From positions 1,798,001 through 1,862,000 of the forward strand of contig JACZZP010000009.1 of NCBI GenBank assembly GCA_015183035.1: a stretch of DNA of 64,000 bases, in the 5' to 3' direction. The notes beneath the pieces were generated by a model. The model did no database searches and had not been told where the DNA came from. It saw nothing but the letters and a program-made list of their open reading frames with translations. The position numbers and the translations under genes were made by a program. Shown in pieces: positions 10,727-23,300 of the stretch. How positions within the stretch are numbered: position 1 is the stretch's first letter; each line of letters starts with the position of its first letter. This DNA comes from Meloidogyne chitwoodi (taxonomy: Eukaryota; Nematoda; Chromadorea; Rhabditida; Meloidogynidae).

Positions 10727-11723
10727 AATTATATATTATTATTTAATATAAATTATTTATTTATTATTATGTTTATATATTATAATTTAAAAATAAATTT
10801 AATATATAGTCTTATTTTATTTTATTTTATATAATAGTACAAATATATTATATTATATTTATCTAGTTAATTTAAAATTCATTCATATTATTTATTTATT
10901 AATAAATATTTTTAGTTTTTTAGAGGGGAACACTCTCTATTTTATTGTTTTTTGAAAAATAAAATTCTTTTGAATAAAAAAAAGTTGACAAATTCAAAGC
11001 TTTCAATGTCCAATAGAAGGAGAAAAAATAAACTTGAATGAATGCAAATTTGATGAGTTTATTATTTTGAAAGCTTTTTGGTGTTTTTGAAATAAGGTAT
11101 TAATTAGTTATTCTATTGAATATTTTTTTTTGTTAATAAAATATTTTTTTCAGTAAAAAGGAGATTGATTAAAATTTAAATGATGTTTTTTAAAGGAATT
11201 ATTGAAAAATAAATAATTATTTTAGTAGAATTCGAAATTTAATATTTTTATTCGGCTTAGTTTATTATTATGTTACTATTAATTGAGAATATTTATTTAT
11301 AATAAAACAATTATATTTTTTTAAACAATTTTTTTTTTAAATATTAATTAATTAATATCTTTAAATATTATAAAATATTCTAGACATGTTTTAATTAATC
11401 TTTTTAAATAATTATATTTTATTAAATATTTATAAAAAAATAACTCCGCCCTTTCTCTCTCTCTCTTTTTAACAAACATTTCTTGTCTTTGACCAAATAT
11501 TTTATTTTTCTTGTCTTTTTATTTATTTATTTATTCTATATCTAGAAAAGTATTTTACTGCTTCGATACTTTGTAAGGTTAAAAAAAAAATATTTTTTAA
11601 TTAAAAAAAATATATTTTTATTTAAATATTTTTAATAAATTTTATATATTTTTAAATTGAAATGTTTTTTTTAAAAATATAATTAATAATTTTATATAAT
11701 AATAATATAAATATATTATTAAA
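10727..11723. other. Intergenic, AT-rich
   Basis: No gene is seen. A short CT tract lies at about 11454-11466. This is the region upstream of the next gene. Confidence 0.4.
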
Positions 11724-14700
11724 ATGTTATTAAATATTTGTAAATTATTTTCTTTATTTTATTATTTTAATTTTATTCAAAATATTTTATTTTTATTATT
11801 TCAATTTAATTTTATTTTATCAGTTCCGCATTTTTCAATTAAATCTGTTAATACTCGTTCAGTTGTTATTGAGGTATATTTAATTTTTATATTTAATTTT
11901 TAATTTTTCCCTTTTTTTGTGTATTTAACATTTTTAATTTCAAATAAAGTTCAATTTTTTTTTAAATTTTTTGTTCATCATTTCCTAAATTTCTTTTTTT
12001 AATTAATTATTTTATTTTTAAAAATAAAATTAAAAATTTAAAAAAGATGGCTGATGCATTAAATGTCAATCGTTTTGATATGCGTGTTTTAATATTTGAT
12101 TTGGATAAACTACGAGAATTTAGAAAAAGTGAATTAACAGGAATTCCTTACAATGCACAGGCAATAATTAAATAAAATTTAAAAATTAATTTATAATTTT
12201 ATTAAATTAATTTTTATTTTTATAATAAAAAATAATTTAATTTGTTCACATATTTTTTTAAATATTTTTATAAAATAAAATAAAATAATTCTCTAAGGAA
12301 ATTCTCTTCCCTGATTTTATCATTTAATTAAAATATTTTTAAAATAAATTATCTAAAAAACAAAAAAATTAATTTTATTAACTTTAAAATTAAATTATTT
12401 ATTTATTTTGAAGGCAAAATCATTCAAAATATTTTTTAAAATTATTTATTAATACAAATATTTATTAAAAATTAATTTTTATTTTCTCTTAATTTTACAA
12501 AAATTATTTAAAATTAAAAATTCTGCTATTTTTTGTAAATTACCAAAAAAATCATAAAAATATTTAAACAAAAATTCCCTGATATTCTTAAACTTGAGAA
12601 ATTACTTTATTTATTTTTATTAACAATTTTGAAGTAGAAAAAGGCAAAAAATAAATTAAAAATTAATTTTGTTTTCTTAATAATTCTTCCGGTTTTATTA
12701 ATAAATAATTTTATTTTTTTAAAATAATTTTTCAGCTCATTTGCAAAATTGAAAAGAAAATTAATGTTTTTTTATTTTTAGCAAAAAAGCATTTTTTTCA
12801 AAAAAAAACTTACTTGTTTTTAAGATAAAATAAGTTTAGTTAAAATTAGTTAAAATGACCAGAAGAATTATTAAAAAAATAATTATATAAGAGGAATAAT
12901 TTAATGACCAAATAATTTTAAAAAAAAAGAATTTTTAACTTATTAATAATAGAGAAAGAGTTTAAAAAAAATTACCTAATTTTTTAAATATTTAAATTTA
13001 AATTAATTAATAAATTAAAATTAAATAATTAATTTTAAAATATTTTAGTTATTTACATTTGATGGTTTAACACAAGACAATTGGTTTGCATTTCGTATAG
13101 AATATAGGCTAGTATTTAATTTAACAAAAAATGGGGAAAAACAAATTAAAAAAGATTCTACAATAGAAATTCCTTTAAAAGATTTATCAACAAAACAGGT
13201 TTTTTAAATTATTTATAAAATTATTATTATTAAATATAATTATTTATTTTTTATTTAAAAAATATTTAAAAAAAAAATATTCACTACGGGAAATTTAACC
13301 TTGATTTTTTTAATTTTATTATTATTGTTATATTTACATATATTTATTAATAATAAAAGATTTACCTATCTATAATTTATTCGGTGTTAGGCAGATTTTA
13401 AAAAAAATTAGTTTTAAAAATTTATTTGGAAATATTCAAATCTTACTATAAAAATATATTTTTAAAAATTAAAAATAAATGTAAAATTAAATATTGCCTT
13501 GCCTTTCATTTTCTGATTTTAACCTTTTATAATATTATTATTGTTAATTTTCTAAAAATTAAATCATTCAATTACTAACAAAAATATTTAAATAATTAAT
13601 AAAAAAGTAAATAAATATACTACCGCTCTAAAAAAATGTTTTTATTTATTTTTGTTTATTTTATTGTATAACTTTTTATTAAAAATAATTCTATTGTATT
13701 TATATTTTTCGACCTTAATAAATATATTTAATTGCATCCAATTGTGCGCGGCATTCAATTAAATAAAATGCTGAAAATTTTTATTTTTTAAAGGATAATA
13801 TAATTTATTTAATTTAGTGAATATTTTAATAATTGAAAAAAATAAAATAAAAAATGTTTTTTAATTTAATAAAAGAATTATTATTATAAATATTATTATC
13901 AAAATTTTAAATAAAATATTTTAGGAATTGGTTGTTCGAACACGTACAGAAATGAATAATGAAGGTTTTACTATATTAATTATAATTAATTTATTTATTA
14001 AAAATAAAATATAAAAATTAATTTTTAAAGATTTAATGGATAATTTAAATTTATCTGAAGAAATTTCTGATGAACTTGTTAAATTTGAAAATATTCAACT
14101 TTTTCCAGAATTACATCAATTAAATATTTCTGTATTACCTAAACTTAAACAAAATGATATGGTATATAAATTATTTTATTTAAATTAAATTTAATTATTT
14201 ATTTTATTTAAAATCATCTCATTTTCATCATCGATCTCCCCCTTATTTTTATTATTCTTTTTTTATCCTCTCATATTTTTTTAGATTAAGACATACAAAC
14301 AAACTCTTATAATAATAGGTAAAAAAGAAGAAAGTTGATATTTAATATTTTAAAACAAAACAAAAAGTTTTTTTGTTTTATAAATATTAAATATATTATT
14401 AAGGTAACAAACAAACAAAATAATATATAAATTTATTTTATTAATTTAATAAATTTTATTTTATTTCTTAAACAATTATTTATTAAAATTAATTATTTTT
14501 TATGTACTATTTTATTTTATTAATATATTAAATAAAAATATAATTTAAGAAAACAATCTCCTTCTTTTTTTAAATTATTTTTTTCATCAAAACATTCTTC
14601 TACTCTCTCTTTATTTATTTATTTAATCAAAAAAGAAGCAAAATTTAATTTTACTAATTCTATTTATTCAAAATATTTTGTTGTCATTTTTGTTCATTTT

Positions 14701-15966
14701 TTAATGATACAAATTATTTATAAAAATAATAAATTAAAAAATATTATTATTTTTAATTTATTTTATTATCTCCTAAGATATAATATTTAAATTTTAATTG
14801 TAATTTTAAAAAATATTTTTTTTAAATAGGTATTTGTTAAAAATATTATTTATTTATATATATTTTTTATACAAATTTTTATTTATTTTAATAATAATAA
14901 TAATAAAGAAAATTAAAAAGACAAATAAAAATATTTTCGGATTTCTTCAAAAGCTAGTATAATTTGTTAAAAATACAATTGGTATATAAATTAGCTTTAA
15001 AGAGATTAGTGTATATATATTTATTTAATAAATTGGGATTTATTTTTTTATTTTTATATTTGCCGCTTTTTTTATTTTTATTTAGATATAATAAATTTTA
15101 TAAAATATTTTTAAAAATTAATTTTATTAAAAAATAATAATTAAATTATTTATTTAATAATAAATATATTTATTTAGTTAAGTACTTTAATTGTTTCTGA
15201 ATTAAAATGTGCTCGTGGAACAATCAAACCACCAGCACAACAAGTTTTAAATAAAGGAACAATTCTTAGGTTATTTTATTAATTTAATAAATTAATTAAA
15301 ATTAAAGTTTTGATTTAAAACGTATTCATCCTGGAATGCTCAATTATTGGAATGCTCTTAACAGACTTAAATGTGTTGAATTTTGTGTATTTCCTTTTAT
15401 TAGAGTTGGACCTCAAATAACTTCTACAATTTTAAAAACATCAATTATAACAGAAGAAAAAAGAAAATATTTACCAAAATATATTTTTAGGGCAAGAGAA
15501 TTATGTGAATTAATACCGGTAATTTTTTTTTTTTAAATATAAAAATAATTTATTAATTTTTTTTAAAACATAATTTAATTCTAAATTAATTCTAAGATAA
15601 TAAATTAACACTATTTAGGACCTAAAATCCCTAAAAATCCTGTCAGCTTAGGTTCGGAATCGGAGAATAATAAATATAATTTTTAAATAAAAAAGATAAA
15701 AAGATCTTCAAATAATTTAATTTTTATAATTAAATAAAATTAAAAAAATAATATTTTTTAAGGAACAAAGACCAAAAAAAGAATTAATAAATTTTAAAGA
15801 AAATGATAATAATGAATGGATAAATGATAATGAAATACATAAAAATCAATTAGAATTACAACTTTTAGAAAGACATTTTCGTTCTTCTAATAATTCTAAA
15901 AATATTAATAAAATTAAATTAATATTTTTATTTATTTTTTATTTTATTCAAAAAATTATTTTTTAA
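11724..15966 (+). CDS. Unknown extracellular protein with hydrophobic C-terminal tail
   Basis: About eight exons join in phase. The ATG at 11724 opens a hydrophobic N-terminus (to about residue 33) followed by SVPHFSIKSVNTRSVVIE. The next exon (from about 12047) encodes MADALNVNRFDMRVLIFDLD and FRKSELTGIPYNAQ. Exons follow at about 13050 (LFTFDGLTQDNWFAFRIEYR), 13925, 14030, 15178 (LKCARGTIKPPAQQVL), 15309 (FDLKRIHPGMLNYWNALNRL) and 15764. The protein ends in a hydrophobic stretch (IKLIFLFIFYFIQKIIF) directly before the stop, suggesting a GPI-anchor signal or single membrane span. The total is roughly 360 residues. Two introns approach or exceed 0.7-1 kb, long for this window. I do not recognise the family. 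The first exon is the least certain; translation could instead start at the ATG near 12047. Confidence 0.6.
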
Positions 15967-16503
15967 ATATAAAAATATTGTTTTTTAATTTTTGAATATA
16001 TATTTATTTTTAAACACTTTTAGAGTGTTAGTTTATTAGAATACACTGATATATTATTTATAAAATTAAGGGAATATATGTTTTTAAAAAAATAATTATA
16101 TTTAAAATTTATCATCATTGCACTGCTTCGTTTTAAATTATTTAAAATAAATTTTTATTTTTTAAATATTTTTTTCAAATAAATAAAATAATAAAGCAAA
16201 ATATATATATTAATTAAATATTTTAATAATTATTTGTCAAATTTAACACAAAAGCTTTTTAAATAAAATAAAATATATAATATTATTTAACAATAAATTC
16301 ATTTTACTAAATTTAATTTTATAATTTTTTTTTTTAATTTTCTTTTCAAAAAGTTTAAATATTTTTTTTATATTTTATTGAAAAATCTATTTGCTAATAA
16401 TAAAAAGATTTATTACATTTTTTTTTCAAAATTCTTTATAAAAATGTTAAATATTTTTGAAATTATTAATCTTTTTAAAAATAATTTAAATAATTTTATA
16501 ATA
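15967..16503. other. Intergenic, AT-rich
   Basis: This separates two plus-strand genes and holds no detectable feature beyond A/T-rich sequence. It should contain the promoter of the CAP gene. Confidence 0.4.
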
Positions 16504-17367
16504 ATGAAAATATTTTTTATAAATTTTATTATTATTTTTGTTATTTTATTAATTGTTAATTTTGATAGTAAGTTGTTGTTAAATTATAATATTATTTTTT
16601 TTAAAATAAATTTAAATTATTTTAAATTAAAATAATTTAATTATAATTATTTAAAAAATAAATATTTAATTAATTTTTTAAAAAGATATTTTAACTCTTA
16701 ATGAAGAAGGACGTGAACAAGCATTATATTGGCATAATTATTACCGTTCTCAAATTGCCCAAGGAAAAAGTAAAAATTATACAAATAAAGAATCTGGATA
16801 TATGCCAAAAGCTAAAAAAATGAAACAAATGAATTATTCACTTGAACTTGAAAAAAATGCTCAAGAATGGTCAAATAAATGTTCTTGTGAACATTCTGGA
16901 ATTTCTGGAGAATCTTTTTATTGTTTTCCTCAAAATTTAAATGATTGTAATTTTTTAAATATATTTTATTTTTTAAATATTAATTATTTTAAAAAATAGC
17001 CTATGCAATTATGCAAGCAATAATTGGTTGGAATGCAGAATTAGAAGCAAGAGGAGCATTAGGGCCAATATCTAAATATGGTAATACTTGTATTCCTTTT
17101 GATGGTAATTTTGAAAGAGGTATAGGGCATTGGATGCAAATTGTTTGGTCAGAGACTACACAAGTTGGTTGTGCTGTTACTCATTGTTATTCTTATACTA
17201 ATGTTTTTTGTCAATATAGACCAGCGTAAAATTAAATTAAATAATTATAAATAATATTATTATTTTATAGAGGTAATGTTCAAAGAGGTTGTATTTATTG
17301 GGAAGGTATTCCTTGTAGTGAATGTAAAGATAATTGTAATAAAAGTAATAGTCTTTGTTTAATTTAG
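16504..17367 (+). CDS. CAP/SCP (venom allergen-like) secreted protein
   Basis: Four exons join exactly: 16504-16567, 16686-16946, 17000-17225 and 17271-17367 (215 residues). Residues 1 to about 20 form a signal peptide (MKIFFINFIIIFVILLIVNF). The CAP domain starts with EEGREQALYWHNYYRSQIA. The signature GHWMQIVW matches CAP1 (G-H-x-x-Q-x-V-W) and FCQYRPAGN matches CAP2. A Cys-rich end follows (CSECKDNCNKSNSLC). Nematode venom-allergen-like proteins are secreted, often from oesophageal glands, and several are linked to suppression of host defence. The gene at 56917-57847 is a paralogue with the same four-exon layout and an identical 226-nt third exon. This copy lacks the acidic Thr-rich tail of the other. 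The domain call is firm; the tissue is inference. Confidence 0.93.
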
Positions 17368-18715
17368 AATATTATTATATAATTAATTTCATTTTAAAAA
17401 TAAATTATATATTTAAAAATAAATTTGTAATTTTAATTATTTTAAAAATGATATATATTTAATTTATTTTATTTTCCCTCTGATTATTTTAATAAATATA
17501 AAAAATAAAAGTTTAATTATTTTTAACAAATTTTGTTTTGACTTCAATATTTTTAAATTATAAATAATAAAAAACAAAATATTTTATTTTAATAATTTTA
17601 CAAAAATTTATTTATTTTATATATTTTTAACATTAATAAATCCGATTAGTAAATGTGTTGCAGCCTAACATATAAATAAATAAATTTATATTTTATAAAA
17701 ATAGAATTTAGGTATATATAAATATTATATATTTTATAATATTTTTAATTAAATTATTTTATTTATTTTGTGATATTAATTATTTTAAAATTATTTAATA
17801 TTTTATAAATAAATAAAGGTAATTACAATTAAAATATAAACAATAAGTTTAATTTAAAAATATATAAAATTAATTTATTTAATTAATTTATAATATATTT
17901 ATATGTTTTTTAAAAATTATTTCTTTTTTATTAATATGGCCTACTTAGTTATATAAAATATAAACAAGTTTTTTTTTAATTTCCTAACAAATTTATAAGG
18001 AAAAATGTTTTTATAAAATTATCACAAATTATATTTAAAAAAATAAAGATCCTACGAAAAGATAAAATAAAAAAAGGAAATATTTAATAAAATTACAAGT
18101 TTTTTTAAAAAGAATATTTTATTGCAACTTTAATAAAAAAAAGTTTATAAAAAATAAAAATGTTTAAAAAGAAAACGCTGGGAAAATAAATAAAATAGTT
18201 GTTGCTAATAAAAATTAAAAACTTATAAAAAGAATTAATATAAATAAATAATTTACATTTAATAAATTTATAAACATTTTTTCAATTTTATTTTTAAATA
18301 AAATAATTTCACTTTAAAATATTTTGAATTAAAATAATTAAATTATTTTAATAAAATATTTAATAATAATCTTTTTTTAATTTAATTTTTTTATTATTAT
18401 TTTATATTTTAAATAATATGTTTGTTGTTTATAAAATACATAAATGTACATAAAAAATAAAATAAAGAAATTTCTCTTTGTTTTTATTGCTTATCAGTGT
18501 TTAATAAATAAATAAAATCAATTTTTAAAATTATTATTATTTTTTGTTTTTTATAGTTATATTTTTATTTTTTCAAAAAATTAGACGTTATTTTCTTTTT
18601 ATCTATTCATTTTGTGGTTTTCTTAATTAGCAAAAATTATAAGAAAAAACTTCTTTTTTTTTGCTTTTTAAATAAATATATTTATTTATTTTTTAGTTAT
18701 AGATTATTTAAAATT
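17368..18715. other. Intergenic, very AT-rich
   Basis: No gene is seen. A TTATTTTTTAG pyrimidine-AG site just upstream of the FMO start codon (about 18696) could be a spliced-leader trans-splice acceptor, since only about 20 nt separate it from the ATG. Confidence 0.35.
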
Positions 18716-21646
18716 ATGGATAATGATATTTTACTTAAAAAGAGAGTTGCAATTATTGGTGCTGGTGCTAGTGGAATACCTGCTGCTAGGTAAAGAAATA
18801 AATAAAATTATTAATTATTTAAAATAAATTATAGAGAAGCTCTTGAACATAATTGGCTTCCTTTTGTGTTTGAAGCATCAACAGATATTGGAGGATTATG
18901 GCGTTATAAATCATATGAAACTGAAGGTAAATATTTAAATTTTTGAAAAAATAAAAATATATATTTTAAAAAGAAGGTACAGTAATGAAAACAACAGTTA
19001 TTAATTCAAGCAAAGTATTTAATTAATTTTTAAAAAATATTTTTAATTAATTTTATAGGAAATGACTGCTTATAGTACTTTTGTACCGCCTTCTAATTTT
19101 GCTAATTTTATGCATAATCGAAGTTATTTATTTTTAAATAATTAATTAATTAATTTTTATTTATTTAAAAAGATATGTTGGAATATCTTCAACTTTATGC
19201 AAATTCATTTAATTTTAATAAATATTTATATTTGGAACATAAAGTTATTAATGTTGAAAGGAATGAAGATTTTGATAATAATGGTCAATGGATTGTTAAA
19301 TATAAAAAAGGGTAAAAAATTAATTATTATAAATATTTTTAGATATATTGTAAATTATGAAAAAATGATTAAAACAATTTAAAAAAAAATAAAAATAAAT
19401 TAATATTTTATTTAATAATCCATCTTCCATTTTAATTTTATGAGATTATACTAAAAATAAAATAAAATAGAATTAATAAAAATTTTAAGGCATAGATAAG
19501 AAACTATTAGAGTAGATAATTTAACCCTTTTTTAACATTTTATATTAAAATTATTTTAAGAAATAATTCTGAGGTTTTTGTTGAAATTTTTGATGCTGTA
19601 CTTTTATGTACTGGACATCATACAAATCCACATTTTCCACCTTCTTGGCCTGGTCAAGAAAATTTTAAAGGAAAAATAATTCATGTATGTAAATAATAAT
19701 ATTTATTTTAAATAAAATTAAAAATTAATTATTAGGCTCATTCATATAAAGATTATTATGGTTATAATGATAAAATAGTTATTGTTGTTGGAGTAGGTAA
19801 TTCTGGAGTAGATATAGCTGTAGAATTAAGTAGAATTGCTAAACAGGTAATTTAATAATTTATTTTTTTATTAAAAATTAAATTATTAAAAGTAAAATGT
19901 CGTTTTTATTTTTATAAGTAATTTTAAGTACTTCAATTTATTTAAATATTTTATTAAAAAAAAAGGTTTATTTGGTTACACGTCGCGGTACTTGGCTTTT
20001 ATTTAGAAATATGGATTATTCATATCCAACAGATATGGCATTGAATACTCGTTGGTTAAATATACTTAGACAATTTGTACCTTCATCTGTATCTGTTTGG
20101 CATTTAGAAAAAACGTAAAAAATTAAATATATAAATTTAACTCCAATTATAAGGACAAATAAAAATGCCGGACTAAAAGGGGTCTCCTTATATTCAATTA
20201 CCTTAAAAGGAAAAAACAATTTGACCTGCCAATAATAATTTTTTCATTTAATTTTGCAATAATTAATATATTTTTTTAATTAAATTAAGTTTTGGTCGTC
20301 GTTTTAATCATACTAAATTTGGTCTTAAACCAAAACATTCAATATTATCGTTAGTTTATATTTATTTTTCAATTTTATTTTATTAATTTTTAAAAGTGCT
20401 CATCCAACAGTTAATGATGAATTACCCAATCGTTTATGTTGTGGAACAATTCGAGTTAAACCAAATATTCGAGAATTTTTGTCTGATGGAAATGGACTTG
20501 TTTTTGAAGATGGAAGTAAATTAACACATGTTGATAATGTTTGAAATATTTTTTAAAATAAATGATAAAAAATATTATACATATATAATTATAAAAAATT
20601 TCAGATAATTCTTGCTACAGGCTATTCATTTAATTTTAATTTGGTTGAACAAGGAAAATTAATTCCTGTTATTGAAAATGATATGGACCTTTATTTGGTT
20701 TTTATTTAATTTAATTTTTATTTAATTTAATTTAAATAGTATATGTATCCACCACAATTATGTGATAAAAACAATTTAGCAGTAATTGGATTAATTCAGG
20801 TAATTTAAAAAATAATATTAATTTATTTTATTTAGCCTCTTGGTTCAATTATGCCAATTTCTGAAATGCAATCACGTCTATTTTTTGAAGTTTTAAATGG
20901 AAATACTATTTTACCAAAATTAAAAGAAATGAAAAATAATATAAATAAACGAAAAGAAAAACTTTTATCAAGATATGTAAAAAGTCAAAGACATACAATA
21001 CAAGTAAATTAATTAATTTAATTAATTAAAATAAATTAATTAAAAAGGTTGATTATATTGATTATATGGATGAATTAGCTACTTTAATTGGTTGTATGCC
21101 TTCATTTGGTAAATATGCAATTTCTGATCCAATTTTTTATCGAAAACTTTTATTTGGTGCTAATGCTTCGTAATTTTTAAATATTTATTATTAAATTATT
21201 TTTTAGTTTTAAATGACAAAAAATTATAAAAATTATTCTCAAAACTTTTTTTTAGTTATATATATCGTCTAGACGGTCCTGGTAAATGGGATGGTGCACG
21301 TGATGCTATTATGACAATGGAACAACGAATTTATGTAAATAAAAATTAATTTTTAAATTTAATTATTTTTTAAAGGCAGGAATGAGTGGAATTAAATTAA
21401 AAGAAAAAAATATTTTACCTAAAAATAATATAAATAATGAGGAAGATTTTAATGATAAAAAAATATTTGAAGATTCATTAATTAATATAAAACAAAAAAG
21501 AACAACAATATTAAAACAACGATTAAGCAGGTAAATAATTATTAATATTATTTAATAAATTAAATATTTAATTTTTTAGGGCATTTATTGCATTTTTTAT
21601 AGCATTACTTGCTTTTGTGTTTTCACTTTGGACTGTCGCAAATTGA
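18716..21646 (+). CDS. Flavin-containing monooxygenase (FMO)
   Basis: About 17 short exons spliced by mostly 30-50 nt introns encode an FMO of roughly 530 residues, the usual family length. The N-terminus has the FAD-binding GxGxxG ([15 protein letters not shown], exon 1). The FMO fingerprint F-x-G-x-x-x-H-x-x-x-Y is seen as FKGKIIHAHSYKDY. The NADPH site is [14 protein letters not shown], and the late ATGY motif is [10 protein letters not shown]. The C-terminus ends in one hydrophobic span ([17 protein letters not shown]), as in ER-anchored FMOs. It should oxygenate soft nucleophilic N or S atoms in xenobiotics or metabolites using NADPH and O2 on the ER membrane. All catalytic motifs look intact. 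Start choice: the first ATG after a splice-like TTTTAG, directly before the FAD motif. Confidence 0.95.
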
Positions 21647-21999
21647 AAAAAGAAAAATTTATTTTATAATTGAAAAAAATATTTGTAAAGATTTTTAATA
21701 TTTTTGTGTATTAATTTACATATTTTTTAATTAAATTTTAATAAATGAAAAAATTTTTTTAAAGCCTTCCAGCTATGAGGGTTCAAGTCTTATGAAAAAG
21801 ATAAATAAAAATTTATATTTTCTTAATATTTTTTTTGAATCTTAATCAAAAAATTTTAATGAAAAATAAAAATATAATTAATTATAAAATTTATTTTTTT
21901 TTTAAATTATTTTAAAAAATTAAAAAATACATAAAAAGAAGCACAATGTTTTTGAGATTTATTATTTAAAAATAAAATAATAAATATATTTAATTAATA
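21647..21999. other. Short convergent intergenic region
   Basis: This is the shared 3' space of the FMO gene and the claudin-like gene. A GGTTCAAGTC word at about 21779 resembles a tRNA B box, but no A box or cloverleaf goes with it. Confidence 0.4.
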
Positions 22000-23300
22000 T
22001 TAAACAGCAATTCCTGGAGAATGTGCTCGTGAATTTTCAGTGCCAAATGTAGCAACAGCTGTTGAACTTGATGTGTCAATAGCTGGAGAAGATATTGTAG
22101 CAATTTCAGTTTTTGGAAATGTTTTTCTAAAAAAAAAGAAATTAAATTATTTATTTATTTTTTAAATAATAACCTAATTAAATGTCTTCGTTGATGATCA
22201 TGATTTGCATTTATAAAAATAGTAATAGTACTTAATATACCAATAATAAAAGAAATTAAAAATATAAAAATTGAAGCAAAAGATAAATCAAAAGAAAATC
22301 CACGAATTTGCTTTTTTTAAAAAATATATATATTAAAAATTAAATTATACTTCATTAATTCTCCATCTTTCTGCAGATGTAGGAATTTGTACATAACGAA
22401 TTTCTGGACGATTAGCATTAATAAAAAATATAATACAACCAATTGTTGAACAAATAACTAAATTTAATTAATTTAAAATATAAATAAATAATTTATACAA
22501 GAAATAAATTGAAGAATAACAACAAAAGGAGCACAAAGACCTTTTAAAATTTATTAATTTTAAAATTAAAAAAATATATATATTTTTACCAGTCCAAAGA
22601 ACACAGCAAGAAGCAAATAAAGCAAAAATGCCTGAAGTAATTGAAATTGATAAAAGTACAAGTGTAGAAATATGCCAAGCTAATAATATTTTTAAAATTA
22701 TTTTGTAAGAATTACCCAAAAATCTATGCTGAGCAAAATCATTCTCAAACATTGTACTCATTGCATAAGCATTTGCCCCTCCTGTTCTTCCATAATAAGG
22801 GTCCATTGGTGGTCCTCCTGCAGAACTGATTGAATAAGGAGTAAATGAATCAATATTAACTATTAATAAATAAATAAATAAGTTATTTTAGAATATTTTT
22901 TAAGAATATATTAATAAATATAATTATTTTAAATACCCCATTTATACTCGCATTGATCACCTGCACTTCCATATGAAGGAAAATAATTATTTTGAACTGC
23001 TAAAAATTTATAATTAATTTTTAAAATTATTTTTAAAATTAAAAACAATATAAATCATTTCCACGAAGAACACAATCTAACCAAAGGCCATGTCTATGTT
23101 CTTCTATTGCTCCATTTGAAAGGCGATATTGGACAACAAGCCTTTAATTTAATAAATAAAATAAAAATTAATTTAAAAAAATAAAAATACCAAGATGGAG
23201 TTGAAATACCAATAATAAGTAAAATAACCCCAATTAAACAAAAAATCATAGAAAAAGCCAAAAAAATAAGACGACACATTTTTAAAGCAGAATAATTCAT
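22000..23300 (-). CDS. Claudin/PMP22-like four-TM membrane protein
   Basis: The gene begins at 23300 with MNYSALKMCRLIFLAFS and TM1 (IFCLIGVILLIIGISTPSW), and ends at TAA 22002-22000. The first extracellular loop carries the W...GLWxxC...C claudin signature: the TPSW tryptophan, then HGLWLDCV and a further Cys. TM2 is AWHISTLVLLSISITSGIFA, TM3 includes FVVILQFISC and VICSTIGCIIFFINANR, and TM4 is IFIFLISFIIGILSTITIF followed by a basic NHDHQRRHLIR. The cytoplasmic tail is Ser/Thr-rich. About nine exons give roughly 310 residues, longer than vertebrate claudins because of an extended Gly/Tyr-rich first loop (DPYYGRTGGANAYAM). The role would be at cell junctions or as a channel or receptor accessory subunit, as for nematode claudin-like proteins. 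Family confident, orthologue unknown. Confidence 0.82.

Noticed and set aside
21760..21800. B-box-like GGTTCAAGTC as a tRNA gene
   Set aside because: No A box and no pairing acceptor or anticodon stems nearby.
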